45,266 nt of DNA, from NCBI GenBank assembly GCA_050290245.1, contig JBNKHH010000046.1, positions 1 through 45,266 of the forward strand, read 5' to 3'. This document shows, piece by piece, positions 25,430 through 33,831 of this stretch; the stretch's first letter is position 1, and each line of letters starts with the position of its first letter. Made by a program: the position numbers and the translations under genes. Origin of the DNA: JBNKHH01 sp050290245. GTDB taxonomy: Bacteria; Pseudomonadota; Alphaproteobacteria; Rhodobacterales; Rhodobacteraceae. The notes under the pieces are model-generated. The model made no database searches and had not been told where the DNA came from. It worked only from the letters and a program-made list of their open reading frames with translations.

Positions 25430-25918
25430 TCAAACCATTTCCAGAAGAGTTTCGCCGGCGGTCAGGTTGCAGGTGCCCTTGTCTTCTTCCAGCTGAAGTG
25501 CCGTGACCTTGCCGTCCTCGACCAGCATGGCGCAACGCGTCATCCGGTCCTTGAAGCCAATAGCCGGGGCGCTGAAGGCAAGGCCAAGGGCCTTGGCCAG
25601 TTCGGAATCCCAGTCGGCAAGCATCATGATCCCGGCGTCTTCTGCACCGGACGTGCGTCCCCAATGCTCCATCACCCGCACGTCATTCACCGAGACACAG
25701 ATGATCGCGTCGATCCCCTTTTCGCGGAACGCCGGTGCGGTACGGATAAAACTGGGCAGGTGGGCTGCCGAACAGGTCGAGGTATAGGCGCCTGGCAGTC
25801 CGAAGATCGCCACCCGCTTGCCAGCGACGAATTCGCCAAGGTCGATCTCGGTAACTGTGTTGCCGGTCTGGTGAAGGAGTTTTGCGGTTGGAAGGGTGTC
25901 CCCCACTGCGATCGTCAT
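25430..25918 (-). CDS. Peroxiredoxin (Prx5 / type II, AhpC/TSA superfamily)
   Basis: A 162-residue thiol peroxidase that reduces hydrogen peroxide and organic hydroperoxides. The peroxidatic Cys49 lies in LPGAYTSTCSAAHLPSF, the Prx5 signature. ICVSVNDVRVMEHW and FKDRMTRCAMLVEDG are the other conserved blocks. The start ATG at 25918 has AAGGA about 9 bases upstream. Reductant is probably glutathione/glutaredoxin or thioredoxin, as for the family. It is divergent from a ferredoxin-reductase-like gene, 77 bases away. Confidence 0.92.
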   Translation of the reverse strand: MTIAVGDTLPTAKLLHQTGNTVTEIDLGEFVAGKRVAIFGLPGAYTSTCSAAHLPSFIRTAPAFREKGIDAIICVSVNDVRVMEHWGRTSGAEDAGIMMLADWDSELAKALGLAFSAPAIGFKDRMTRCAMLVEDGKVTALQLEEDKGTCNLTAGETLLEMV

Positions 25919-25956
25919 TTCTGGTAGTCCTTGGTTTGCCAATATCTGAAACTGCA

Positions 25957-25962
25957 TATAAT
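25957..25962 (+). promoter_or_regulatory. Candidate -10 element of the ferredoxin-reductase-like gene
   Basis: An exact TATAAT lies 33 bases upstream of the ATG at 25996, in the 77-base divergent gap. The best -35 at a 16-base spacing is TTTGCC, which is weak. Start of transcription would be near 25969. Confidence 0.4.
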
Positions 25963-25995
25963 GCGGCGGACGACACTAGCCAGAGACCAGATGAC

Positions 25996-27201
25996 ATGAG
26001 CGGAATATTTATCGTCGGAGGTGGGCAGGCGGGCTCTACGCTGGCCCAGAAACTGCGCAGCGAGGGGTTCGAAGGTCCCGTGACGATCATCGGCGAGGAG
26101 CCGGTTCCACCCTATGAACGTCCACCCCTGTCAAAAGCTTATCTTTTGGGCGAGATGGCAGAGGAGCGGCTGTTCCTGCGCCCCGAGGCGATTTATGCTG
26201 AAAGGGACATCAAGCTGAAGCTTGGCGCGCGCGTCACGGCCATCGACACCGGGGCGCAAACGCTCACGGTCGGCGACGAGGTGCTCGGCTACGATCATCT
26301 TGCACTCACCACCGGGTCGGTTCCCAACGGCTTGCCGGCCTCGATCGGTGGTGACCTCGACGGCGTTTTCACCGTTCGCACCCTTGCCGATATAGACCGA
26401 ATGAAACCTCGGTTCGTGGAGAAAGCCCGCGTTCTTGTCGTCGGTGGCGGCTATATCGGGCTGGAAGCGGCGGCAGTCGCGGCCAAGCTGGGCCTTCGGG
26501 TCACCCTTGTCGAGATGGCCGAGCGTATCCTGGGCCGTGTCGCTGCTCCTGAAACGGCGGACGTGGTGCGGGCAGCCCACCGGGCTCATGGCGTCGATAT
26601 CCGCGAAGGCGTCGGCCTGGTGCGCCTGACGGGCGAGGGTGCGGTCTCTGCCGCCGAACTGACCGATGGCAGCACGCTCGACGTGGACTTTGTCATCGTC
26701 GGCACTGGCATCCGGCCCGACACCGCCTTGGCTGAAAAGGCCGGTATTGCCTGTGACAACGGGATTGCCGTCGACGAATTCGGCCAGACATCCGCACCCA
26801 ATGTCTGGGCCGCTGGCGACTGCGCTTCATTCCCCTACAAGGGTGGGCGGCTGCGGCTTGAATCCGTGCAAAACGCCATCGATCAGGCCGAGGCCGTGGC
26901 CCGGAACATGCTGGGCGCCAGAGAGGCCTACGTGCCCTATCCCTGGTTCTGGTCGGATCAATACGACATGAAATTGCAGATCGCCGGGCTTAGCGCGGGC
27001 TATGACCATATTATCACCCGCGACGTCGATGGCGCACGCAGCCACTGGTATTTCAGGGGTGATCAGTTCCTCGCCGTCGATGCGATCAACGCGCCGCGCG
27101 ACTACATGGTCGGCAAGCGTTTGTTGGAAATGGGCAAGTCCGTGGATGCCGCGGCTATCGCCGATCCCGGCACCGACATGAAGGCGCTGCTTCGGGGATG
27201 A
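25996..27201 (+). CDS. FAD/NAD(P)-dependent ferredoxin reductase (putidaredoxin/rhodocoxin reductase type)
   Basis: A 401-residue flavoprotein of the pyridine-nucleotide disulfide oxidoreductase superfamily. FAD motif GGGQAG is at 8-13, PYERPPLSK near 45 is the signature of oxygenase-coupled ferredoxin reductases, a second Rossmann motif GGGYIGLEAAA lies near 150, and WAAGDCASFP contacts FAD. The C-terminal DQYDMKLQIAGL domain is also typical. It would pass electrons from NAD(P)H to a ferredoxin that feeds a monooxygenase. The only P450 in the window is 15 kb away, and no ferredoxin is adjacent. It overlaps rsmD by 4 bases. Confidence 0.9.
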   Translation: MSGIFIVGGGQAGSTLAQKLRSEGFEGPVTIIGEEPVPPYERPPLSKAYLLGEMAEERLFLRPEAIYAERDIKLKLGARVTAIDTGAQTLTVGDEVLGYDHLALTTGSVPNGLPASIGGDLDGVFTVRTLADIDRMKPRFVEKARVLVVGGGYIGLEAAAVAAKLGLRVTLVEMAERILGRVAAPETADVVRAAHRAHGVDIREGVGLVRLTGEGAVSAAELTDGSTLDVDFVIVGTGIRPDTALAEKAGIACDNGIAVDEFGQTSAPNVWAAGDCASFPYKGGRLRLESVQNAIDQAEAVARNMLGAREAYVPYPWFWSDQYDMKLQIAGLSAGYDHIITRDVDGARSHWYFRGDQFLAVDAINAPRDYMVGKRLLEMGKSVDAAAIADPGTDMKALLRG

Positions 27202-27767
27202 GGATCATCGGTGGGCGGATGCGTGGTCTCGGCCTGACCTCGGTCGGCAAAGGCGACGCGTCTGCCCACCTGCGCCCCACCACCGATCGGGTGCGCGAAA
27301 GCATGTTCAACCTTCTGGAAGGCGGGCGGTTCGGCGACCCGATCGCCGACGCAGAGGTGTTGGACCTTTTCGCAGGAACCGGCGCCCTTGGACTTGAGGC
27401 ACTGTCGCGCGGCGCCTGTTTCGTGACCTTCGTCGAAAATGGCCGGGCCGGGGAACGGCTTGTCGCGGCCAACATAGCCAAGGCGCGGTGCGAAAGCGAA
27501 ACGCGCTTGCTGCGGCGGGACGCGGCACGCCTTGGCCCTGCTGACAGGGCCCCCGCAAACCTCGTTTTCCTCGACCCGCCCTATGGCAAGACCCTTGGCG
27601 CGCGCGCCCTGACGGCGGCACTGGCGGGCGGCTGGATCGCCCCCGGCGCCCTGGTCGTCTGGGAAGAGGCGGGCGAACAAACCGCGCCCGGGGGGTTCGA
27701 AAAACTCGACGCCCGCCGCTACGGCGATACCTGGCTGACCATCCTGCGATGCGGCACCGGCATCTAA
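27198..27767 (+). CDS. rsmD: 16S rRNA (guanine966-N2)-methyltransferase RsmD
   Basis: A 189-residue methyltransferase that modifies G966 of 16S rRNA on the assembled 30S head. MRIIGGRMRG opens the protein as in the family; RPTTDRVRESMFNLL (about 26-40), the SAM motif VLDLFAGTGALGLEALSRGA and the catalytic DPPYG (126-130) follow. The start overlaps the upstream reductase stop (ATGA). Its TAA overlaps the TAG of the convergent VWA gene in a CTAA. Confidence 0.95.
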   Translation: MRIIGGRMRGLGLTSVGKGDASAHLRPTTDRVRESMFNLLEGGRFGDPIADAEVLDLFAGTGALGLEALSRGACFVTFVENGRAGERLVAANIAKARCESETRLLRRDAARLGPADRAPANLVFLDPPYGKTLGARALTAALAGGWIAPGALVVWEEAGEQTAPGGFEKLDARRYGDTWLTILRCGTGI

Positions 27768-28561
27768 GGCTCTTCGAATATCAGGCTGCGCTCGCGTCTC
27801 AGCTTTTCACCGATCAAACAGTCATAACCATTTTCCGTCTGACCGGTGCGTCCGGCAAGCCAAAGAGATTCGTGCGGCCCGGCCAGTTCCAGCACCAGCT
27901 TGCGCCTTACGGCCATCGGAAAATCGTCCCAGGTCAGAACGGGGATGACAAAGGCGCCGGGACCGCCGATGACGCACATCTGGTAATAGACATCCAGGTC
28001 GTCGATGCCCCACCGGCTGGTGCCGTCCTCGGTCATCAGCGGCAGGCCGTTGATGATAAGCCCAGCCTCGATTGCAGCGTCCCGTGCATCGGTCACGGGA
28101 ATGCCGTCGTTGTTCGGCCCGTCTCCGGACAGGTCGATGACTTTGCGCAGACCTTCGAAGTTGTTCGTTTCGATGTCGAAATGCGCGTATTCGATCGCCC
28201 CGGAAATCGAGGTGCGCCGCATCGAGAAATCGAACTCGGCGGTCAGTTGCTCGGCAATCGCCTGTGCAGCTTCCTTGCTGTCGATGATCGTCCAGGGAAT
28301 TACCGTACGTTGCAGGTGCCGCCCGGCCCATTCGACATAGGTCACGGCGATTGTTCCGGTAAAGCTGTTCAGAATCACGTTCGTGACGTCGTCCGACGCA
28401 ATGGCCGCTGCATAGCCCCGGCGTTGGATCTCCAGTTCGTCAGGGTTCATTGAGCGCGACACATCGACCATCAGCGCCAGTTCGACGTCCACCTCGACGG
28501 GCTGGGCCCTCGCAGGGGCGACATGCAGAACGCAGGCAAGGGTGATGAGAGCGCGCAACAT
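27764..28561 (-). CDS. Secreted VWA-domain protein (DUF1194)
   Basis: A 265-residue protein with a signal peptide (1-19, ending ARA) and a von Willebrand factor A domain. The MIDAS metal motif is DVSRS (Asp33, Ser35, Ser37) in LALMVDVSRSMNPDE. VIDLSGDGPNNDG carries the later MIDAS acid. DUF1194 proteins are common in Rhodobacterales and of unknown function, probably periplasmic metal-dependent adhesion or scaffold proteins. It starts 225 bases after dnaB ends, and an inverted repeat (28653-28673) lies in its leader. Confidence 0.85.
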   Translation of the reverse strand: MLRALITLACVLHVAPARAQPVEVDVELALMVDVSRSMNPDELEIQRRGYAAAIASDDVTNVILNSFTGTIAVTYVEWAGRHLQRTVIPWTIIDSKEAAQAIAEQLTAEFDFSMRRTSISGAIEYAHFDIETNNFEGLRKVIDLSGDGPNNDGIPVTDARDAAIEAGLIINGLPLMTEDGTSRWGIDDLDVYYQMCVIGGPGAFVIPVLTWDDFPMAVRRKLVLELAGPHESLWLAGRTGQTENGYDCLIGEKLRRERSLIFEEP

Positions 28562-28652
28562 TGCCAAAGTCTGACACCATGCATCTGTCCGGTCCAATGA
28601 CATTTGCGTTCGGGCGGCTTGTCGGATCACTGGTAATGGTGTCCGGGGCGTG

Positions 28653-28673
28653 GTTGAGACAGCCATTCTCAAC
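28653..28673. repeat. Inverted repeat upstream of the VWA gene
   Basis: GTTGAGA (28653-28659) and TCTCAAC (28667-28673) form a perfect 7-base inverted repeat with a 7-base centre, about 92 bases upstream of the VWA gene and 113 bases past the dnaB stop. It could be an operator or a weak terminator; there is no U tract. Confidence 0.3.
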
Positions 28674-28785
28674 GCGTCTAGTTCGGCCTCCACATTATTT
28701 GGGGGACCCACATTCCACTGCAGTTTGTGCCAACGAAAACGCCGAGCGTATGCTCGATAGGGAAGTCGCCAAAAATCGGATCGGA

Positions 28786-30279
28786 TCAGAATCCGTCGTC
28801 GCCGTCCTGCTGCCAGGGCTTGACCAGGTTACCAAAGCGCGTGAAGCGGCCTTCGAACGAGAGTTCGACTGTGCCGATGGGGCCATGGCGTTGTTTTCCG
28901 ATGATGACTTCGGCGCGGCCGTGGAGTCTTTCCATCTCCTCCTGCCACTTTGCCATGGCCTCCAGATCGTGATCTCCGGGTTTTTCACGTTCCTTGTAGT
29001 ACTCTTCGCGGAACACGAACATCACGACATCGGCGTCCTGCTCGATGGAGCCAGATTCACGCAGGTCACTGAGTTGAGGGCGCTTATCCTCACGGCTTTC
29101 GACCTGGCGCGACAACTGCGACAGGGCGATGACGGGGATGTCCAATTCCTTGGCAATCGCCTTCAACCCTTGGGTAATTTCACTGACCTCGTTCACCCGG
29201 CTATCCTTGGCCGAGGCCGGGCGGACAAGCTGAAGATAGTCCACGATTAGCACGTCCAGACCATGTTCCCGCTTCAGTCTGCGGGCACGCGCCGCCAACT
29301 GGCTGATCGGCAGCGCAGGGGTGTCGTCGATGAACAAGGGGCAGGCTTCCAGCGTCTTGGCCGCATCGACGAAGCGCCGGAACTCGGTCTCGGTCATGTC
29401 GCCACGCCGGATCTGTTCCGACGGGACTTCCGCCGCCTCGGACAAGACCCGCGCGGCAAGCTGTTCCGCTGACATTTCAAGGGAATAGAACCCGACAACA
29501 CCGCCGTCGACGGCCCCTTCGCTGCCGTCATGCCTGACGCCCTTGCGATAGGCCTTGGCGATGTTGAAGGCGATGTTCGTGGCCAGCGAAGTCTTACCCA
29601 TGGACGGGCGTCCGGCCAGGATCAGAAGGTCCGACTTGTGCAGCCCGCCCAGCTTCTTGTCCATATCCGCGAGCCCGGTCGACACGCCGGCAAGCCCGCC
29701 ATCCCGCTGATAGGCGGCGTTGGCGACGTTCACCGCATCCGTTACGGCCCGCAGGAACGACTGGAAGCCAGAGGTCGACTGACCTTGCTCGGCAAGCTTG
29801 TAAAGCGCCTGTTCAGCCTCGACGATCTGCTCTTTCGGTTCGTTGGCGACTTCGACTTTCTGGGCTTTGGCCGTGATGTCACGGCCAAGGTCCATAAGCT
29901 TGCGGCGGATAGCCAGGTCATACACCATCTGCGCATAATCGCGCGCCGCGAACGACGAGATGGCCGCGCCTGCAAGACGAGCAAGGTAGGCCGCACCCCC
30001 CAGTTCTTTCAGGCCCTCGTCATCCTCGAGAAAGGCCTTCAGCGTAACCGGTGACGCCAGCGCGTTCTTGGCAATCCGGCTGGCTGCGACTTCGTAAATT
30101 CGTGCGTGGACCGGGTCGTAGAAATGGCTCTCGTTGATGATGCCGGCGACCCTGTCGTAGACGTCGTTGTTGGTCAGGATCGCGCCCAAGAGCTGCTGCT
30201 CGGCCTCGATGTTGTGCGGCACCACATCGCCTGCCTCGGTTTCGGAGTCATCACGCCTGATTTGAGCGACTTCGCTCAT
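28786..30279 (-). CDS. dnaB: Replicative DNA helicase DnaB
   Basis: A 497-residue hexameric helicase that unwinds DNA at the replication fork. The N-terminal domain starts PHNIEAEQQLLGAIL (about 21-35). Walker A is GRPSMGKTS (223-231), DVLIVDYLQL is Walker B, and ALSQLSRQVESREDKRPQL and DLRESGSIEQDADVV are further RecA-core motifs. The start is ATG at 30279, with GAGGGCAGG just upstream. A tandem DnaA-box-like repeat lies 80-100 bases upstream. Confidence 0.97.
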   Translation of the reverse strand: MSEVAQIRRDDSETEAGDVVPHNIEAEQQLLGAILTNNDVYDRVAGIINESHFYDPVHARIYEVAASRIAKNALASPVTLKAFLEDDEGLKELGGAAYLARLAGAAISSFAARDYAQMVYDLAIRRKLMDLGRDITAKAQKVEVANEPKEQIVEAEQALYKLAEQGQSTSGFQSFLRAVTDAVNVANAAYQRDGGLAGVSTGLADMDKKLGGLHKSDLLILAGRPSMGKTSLATNIAFNIAKAYRKGVRHDGSEGAVDGGVVGFYSLEMSAEQLAARVLSEAAEVPSEQIRRGDMTETEFRRFVDAAKTLEACPLFIDDTPALPISQLAARARRLKREHGLDVLIVDYLQLVRPASAKDSRVNEVSEITQGLKAIAKELDIPVIALSQLSRQVESREDKRPQLSDLRESGSIEQDADVVMFVFREEYYKEREKPGDHDLEAMAKWQEEMERLHGRAEVIIGKQRHGPIGTVELSFEGRFTRFGNLVKPWQQDGDDGF

Positions 30280-30357
30280 CCTGCCCTCACTTTTTTGTTT
30301 TTGCCATCCCGCGCACTTCCTACAGACTTCTGACCCCCGAGGTCTATCTGGAAATAT

Positions 30358-30378
30358 CTGTGGACAGCCTGTGGACAG
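30358..30378. repeat. Tandem TGTGGACAG repeat upstream of dnaB
   Basis: CTGTGGACAG occurs twice (30358-30367 and 30369-30378), exactly 11 bases apart, one helical turn, so both copies face the same side of the DNA. Each 9-mer TGTGGACAG matches the DnaA box TGTGGATAA at 7 of 9 positions. The location in the 166-base gap upstream of dnaB suggests a regulatory role. Confidence 0.4.
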
Positions 30379-30445
30379 GTCCAATCCTACCGCATGTTGC
30401 GTGCTTGCGATAGGCTGCGTCAATATAAAGGGGGTCAGCCCGAAA

Positions 30446-31123
30446 TTATTTTTTCCTGGCGTCCTGCCATGCACGGGGCGCACGCAAGAAGGCTTCGACC
30501 TCTTTCAGCGTTGCCTGATCGAACTGGTCGCCCGCCCTTGCGGCCTCCAGAACGTCCCACCATGTACATAAATGATGCAGGCTAACACCGTGATTTCCCA
30601 AGCGTTCGATCGTGTCAGGGAAGATGCCGTAGTAAAAGATCACCGCGGTGTGGGCACAGGTCGCGCCGGTATCGCGGATGGCATCGACGAAGGAAAGTTT
30701 CGAGCCGCCGTCCGTGGTCAGGTCTTCGACCAGCAGGACCCGCTGACCCTCGCTCATGTTGCCTTCGATTCGCGCGTTCCGCCCGTATCCCTTGGGCTTC
30801 TTGCGTACATAGCTCATCGGCAAGGCCAGGCGCTCGGCGACCATCGCCGCGAAAGGTATCCCGGCGGTTTCACCGCCCGCTATGTTGTCAAACGCCTCGA
30901 AACCAGCGCCGCGCATGACCGTCACGGCCATGAAGTCCATCAGGGTCGAACGGATGCGGGGATAGGAAATCAGCTTGCGGCAATCGACGTAGGTCGGAGA
31001 GGGCAGGCCGCTGGCCAGGGTAAAGGGCTCGTCCGAATTGAAATCCACGGCTCCGATCTCAAGCAGCATCGAGGCGGCAAGCCGGGCAATCTCGGTCTGG
31101 TCCGGGAAACTTGAAGGGATCAT
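30446..31123 (-). CDS. pyrE: Orotate phosphoribosyltransferase
   Basis: A 225-residue enzyme joining orotate and PRPP to form OMP in pyrimidine synthesis. PFTLASGLPSPTYVDCRK is the N-terminal orotate-site block, VRKKPKGYGRNARIEG the catalytic flexible loop with lysines, and VLLVEDLTTDGGSK the PRPP-binding loop. A C-terminal extension (about 190-225, WWDVLEAARA...) is typical of this alphaproteobacterial form. AGGAG lies 9 bases before the ATG. It follows pyrC on the same strand. Confidence 0.95.
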   Translation of the reverse strand: MIPSSFPDQTEIARLAASMLLEIGAVDFNSDEPFTLASGLPSPTYVDCRKLISYPRIRSTLMDFMAVTVMRGAGFEAFDNIAGGETAGIPFAAMVAERLALPMSYVRKKPKGYGRNARIEGNMSEGQRVLLVEDLTTDGGSKLSFVDAIRDTGATCAHTAVIFYYGIFPDTIERLGNHGVSLHHLCTWWDVLEAARAGDQFDQATLKEVEAFLRAPRAWQDARKK

Positions 31124-31218
31124 GTCGGCGAACTCCTGGGCTTCAATCTTTCAAATCGCGCGTAGCTGGTCGGGGTGAATGGCGGCGCGGAAGGATGATG
31201 TGCACCAGATGGGCCCAG

Positions 31219-32259
31219 TCATGCAACAACCTGCCAATGCAACGGCCGGCCGGGGTTGAACACCGTTACCGGGCCTGCTCCGGTTTCGACGCTGGCCGGG
31301 AATTCGCAATTTCCCCGCTTTTCAAGGGACACTGTCTCCTGGTTGGCTTCCAGTCCATAAAAGGCGGGTCCATTCAGGGATACGAAGGCTTCCAGCTTTT
31401 CCAGCGCTCCGGCTTCTTCGAATACCTCTGCAAGGCACGACAGCGCTATCGGGGCAGTGAAACATCCCGCAGAACAGCACTCAGCTTCCTTGGCATGAGT
31501 CGGGTGCGGGGCGCTGTCTGTGCCCACGAAAAACCTTGGTGAGCCAGACGTGGCGGCTTCGACCAGCTTGGGCCGGTGTGTACCCCGCTTGAGAATGGGC
31601 AGGCAATAAAGGTGGGGCCGCATACCGCCGACCAGCATGTCGTTTCGGTCCAGCATCAGGTGCTGCACGGTGATGGTCGCACCCAGGTCATCTCCCCCGT
31701 CGGCCGCATATGCAGCGGCCTCGGCCGTGGTGATGTGCTCCATCACCACCCTCAGGCCGGGTGTCGCGCGGCGGATCGGGTCCAGGACCTCGTCGATGAA
31801 AACGGCTTCCCGGTCGAAGATGTCGATCTCGGGCCGGGTCACTTCGCCATGGACACACAGGGGCAAACCGATCTCGGCCATCGTTTCAAGGACCCCGCGC
31901 ACATTGTCAAAGTCTGATACACCGCTCGCCGAGTTCGTCGTCGCGCCGGCAGGGTAGAGTTTGACAGCCTTGACCAGCCCGCTCCCGGCGGCGGCACGCA
32001 CATCTGCGGGGTCAGTGTCCTCGGTCAGGTACAGCGTCATCAACGGCTCAAACCTGTGACCTTCGGGAAGCGCGGCGAGGATGCGTTCCCGGTAAGCGGC
32101 CGCGTCCCGCCCCGTCACCACCGGCGGAACCAGGTTCGGCATGATGATCGCGCGGGCGAAATGGGCGGATGTATGCGGCAGTACGCCTTCCAGCATGGCG
32201 CCGTCTCGCAGGTGCAGATGCCAGTCGTCCGGGCGGCGGATTGTGATTTTCGCGGTCAT
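31219..32259 (-). CDS. pyrC: Dihydroorotase (class II)
   Basis: A 346-residue zinc amidohydrolase that closes carbamoyl aspartate to dihydroorotate. Metal ligands are His14 and His16 (DDWHLHLRDG), carboxylated Lys100 (KLYPAGATTNS), His137 (CVHGEVT), His175 (VMEHITTAE) and the aspartate of VGTDSAPH. The compact length and the HLHLRDG and KLYPAG motifs are those of E. coli-type PyrC. The ribosome-binding site is weak. It is 95 bases upstream of pyrE, so both are probably transcribed together. Confidence 0.96.
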   Translation of the reverse strand: MTAKITIRRPDDWHLHLRDGAMLEGVLPHTSAHFARAIIMPNLVPPVVTGRDAAAYRERILAALPEGHRFEPLMTLYLTEDTDPADVRAAAGSGLVKAVKLYPAGATTNSASGVSDFDNVRGVLETMAEIGLPLCVHGEVTRPEIDIFDREAVFIDEVLDPIRRATPGLRVVMEHITTAEAAAYAADGGDDLGATITVQHLMLDRNDMLVGGMRPHLYCLPILKRGTHRPKLVEAATSGSPRFFVGTDSAPHPTHAKEAECCSAGCFTAPIALSCLAEVFEEAGALEKLEAFVSLNGPAFYGLEANQETVSLEKRGNCEFPASVETGAGPVTVFNPGRPLHWQVVA

Positions 32260-32364
32260 GGCTTTCGTCTAACCCAAGGGCAAGGCATGTGCCAGAGCCA
32301 GCGGGCTGCACTGGGCCATCAGAATCGTTTAAGATGGTCCAAGGTGAAATCGGGAGAGCCGCAT

Positions 32365-32655
32365 ATGCTGCTGACATTCATTTTGGGAATTGCTGCCGGA
32401 TTTTTTGCAGGTCTTGCCGAACCCAAGGTCAAGATGGTCCTGGAGACGGTCATGCCGGGAAGCGCGGCCGATATGGACGCCGCCGAACTTCGCGCTGTGT
32501 CACTGGGTTGCTGCGTCCTTGTCGCGGCGGTGTGCTCATGGGTCTTCGCGTCATCGCATGTGATGCCTCTGGCCATAGGCGTCATCGCCGGTGTTCTCGG
32601 TCCACGCCTGCGCAACAGGTTTCGGGCCATGCGTGCGCCCGACTACGACTCCTGA
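32365..32655 (+). CDS. Small hypothetical membrane protein
   Basis: A 96-residue protein. A hydrophobic N-terminal helix (MLLTFILGIAAGFFAGLA) is followed by a polar stretch, then a second and third hydrophobic segment (VSLGCCVLVAAVCSWVFA and LAIGVIAGVLGPRLRNRF) and a basic/acidic tail. GGGAG lies about 9 bases before the ATG. Coding-like composition and the Shine-Dalgarno support a real gene. The family is not recognised. It is divergent from pyrC and ends 4 bases before the convergent gene. Confidence 0.65.
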   Translation: MLLTFILGIAAGFFAGLAEPKVKMVLETVMPGSAADMDAAELRAVSLGCCVLVAAVCSWVFASSHVMPLAIGVIAGVLGPRLRNRFRAMRAPDYDS

Positions 32656-32659
32656 TCAC

Positions 32660-33631
32660 TCAGGCCCGGTCGAGTTCGGCAGGATCCAACTCTTCTTCAT
32701 GGCCGTTCGTGCTGGCCAAACGCCGCTCTGCAGCCTCGAGATGATGCTTGAACCGGGGAATCGACTGTTCGGCCAGTACTGCGCGACAGAGCTGTGCCGT
32801 CAGGCGCGGTCGATCCTCGTTCAGAACGCGCGCCAACAGTGCTCTGAGATAGGGGACATGGCGGCGGCGGCGTCGCATGTGGCGGGCCAGTACGGGCAAA
32901 GTCAGCTCTCCATCTGCAGCGCTGTCAGCGATGGTCGAGATCAGTGACAAGGCCCGCAGGTCGGATTCGATGGCTCCTGCCCGACCGCGCCGATACCGGA
33001 AATGTTGGATATTGGGGCCCTGGAACAGGCTGGCGTGCATGGAATCTTCGATTTCATCGGGATCGTGAATCACGAAAGCATTCTCGGCGGCCTCAAGCAT
33101 GTCCGGCGCATAGCCGTATCGTGCGCGAAAATTCAAACGCCGGGTCATGGGAAACCGGTTGTCCCAGGGCGCAAGTGCCCTGTCCAGGGTCGCTTGCGGC
33201 GATACGAGCAGCACGGTCGCACCCGGTGCAGTCACCGAAAAAGCCGCCGCCGCATAGGCACACATGCCGGCGCCGTAAAAGATCACCCTGTCAAAGTCTT
33301 CAAAAAAGCCATAGTCGACCAGCCGGTCGAAATAACTGTAGACCCGCCGGTCGCGGAACCAATCCTGCTTCTCGGCGATCAGGGTCAGATGGGACCAGCC
33401 GCGGCGCTCGCAGATATCGAAAGCCAGGGGCATCCCGGTGTCGCTGACCGATCGGATGGTGAAAAGCAATTCGAACGAAACGAACAGGACCTTGTGCGAC
33501 TGTTCGATGAAAACGGCCGCATGGTTGTCGCCTAACGATGAAAAATATCCGCCAGCTTCTCCGATCCCGCGCAGGGCTTTCAGCCAATCGGCATCGGAAA
33601 GGTCGGTGGATATAGCAGCCCCCGCTACCAT
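32660..33631 (-). CDS. Conserved-looking hypothetical protein, possible alpha/beta-hydrolase-like fold
   Basis: A 323-residue soluble protein I cannot assign firmly. VIFYGAGMCAYAAAAFS followed by GATVLLVSPQATLD resembles a strand-elbow-helix of alpha/beta hydrolases, but the elbow lacks the usual serine (GAGMC). MPLAFDICERRGWSHLTLIA and WFRDRRVYSYFDRLVDYGFF precede it. The C-terminal third is helical and basic (HMRRRRRHVPYLRALLARVL). Similar roseobacter proteins are sometimes labelled PAPS reductase, but no PP-loop or ECGIH-like catalytic motif is present. AAGGA lies 8 bases before the ATG. Confidence 0.7.
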   Translation of the reverse strand: MVAGAAISTDLSDADWLKALRGIGEAGGYFSSLGDNHAAVFIEQSHKVLFVSFELLFTIRSVSDTGMPLAFDICERRGWSHLTLIAEKQDWFRDRRVYSYFDRLVDYGFFEDFDRVIFYGAGMCAYAAAAFSVTAPGATVLLVSPQATLDRALAPWDNRFPMTRRLNFRARYGYAPDMLEAAENAFVIHDPDEIEDSMHASLFQGPNIQHFRYRRGRAGAIESDLRALSLISTIADSAADGELTLPVLARHMRRRRRHVPYLRALLARVLNEDRPRLTAQLCRAVLAEQSIPRFKHHLEAAERRLASTNGHEEELDPAELDRA

Positions 33632-33831
33632 AGCACTGGTCCTTACAAAACTGGGATATCCTAGCCAGCAGGCGACCTGTGACGCAAGGATACTGGCACC
33701 GGCAAGATGTCAGGGTTTCCATACCAGAAACAGTGGCGCCGAATTCTGATCGTTGTTGGCCATACAGAAGGTATTGCGCCAGCGTCAGGACCGCCGCGGG
33801 CGCATTTCGGGCAAGATGAAGTTCTGTTGGC

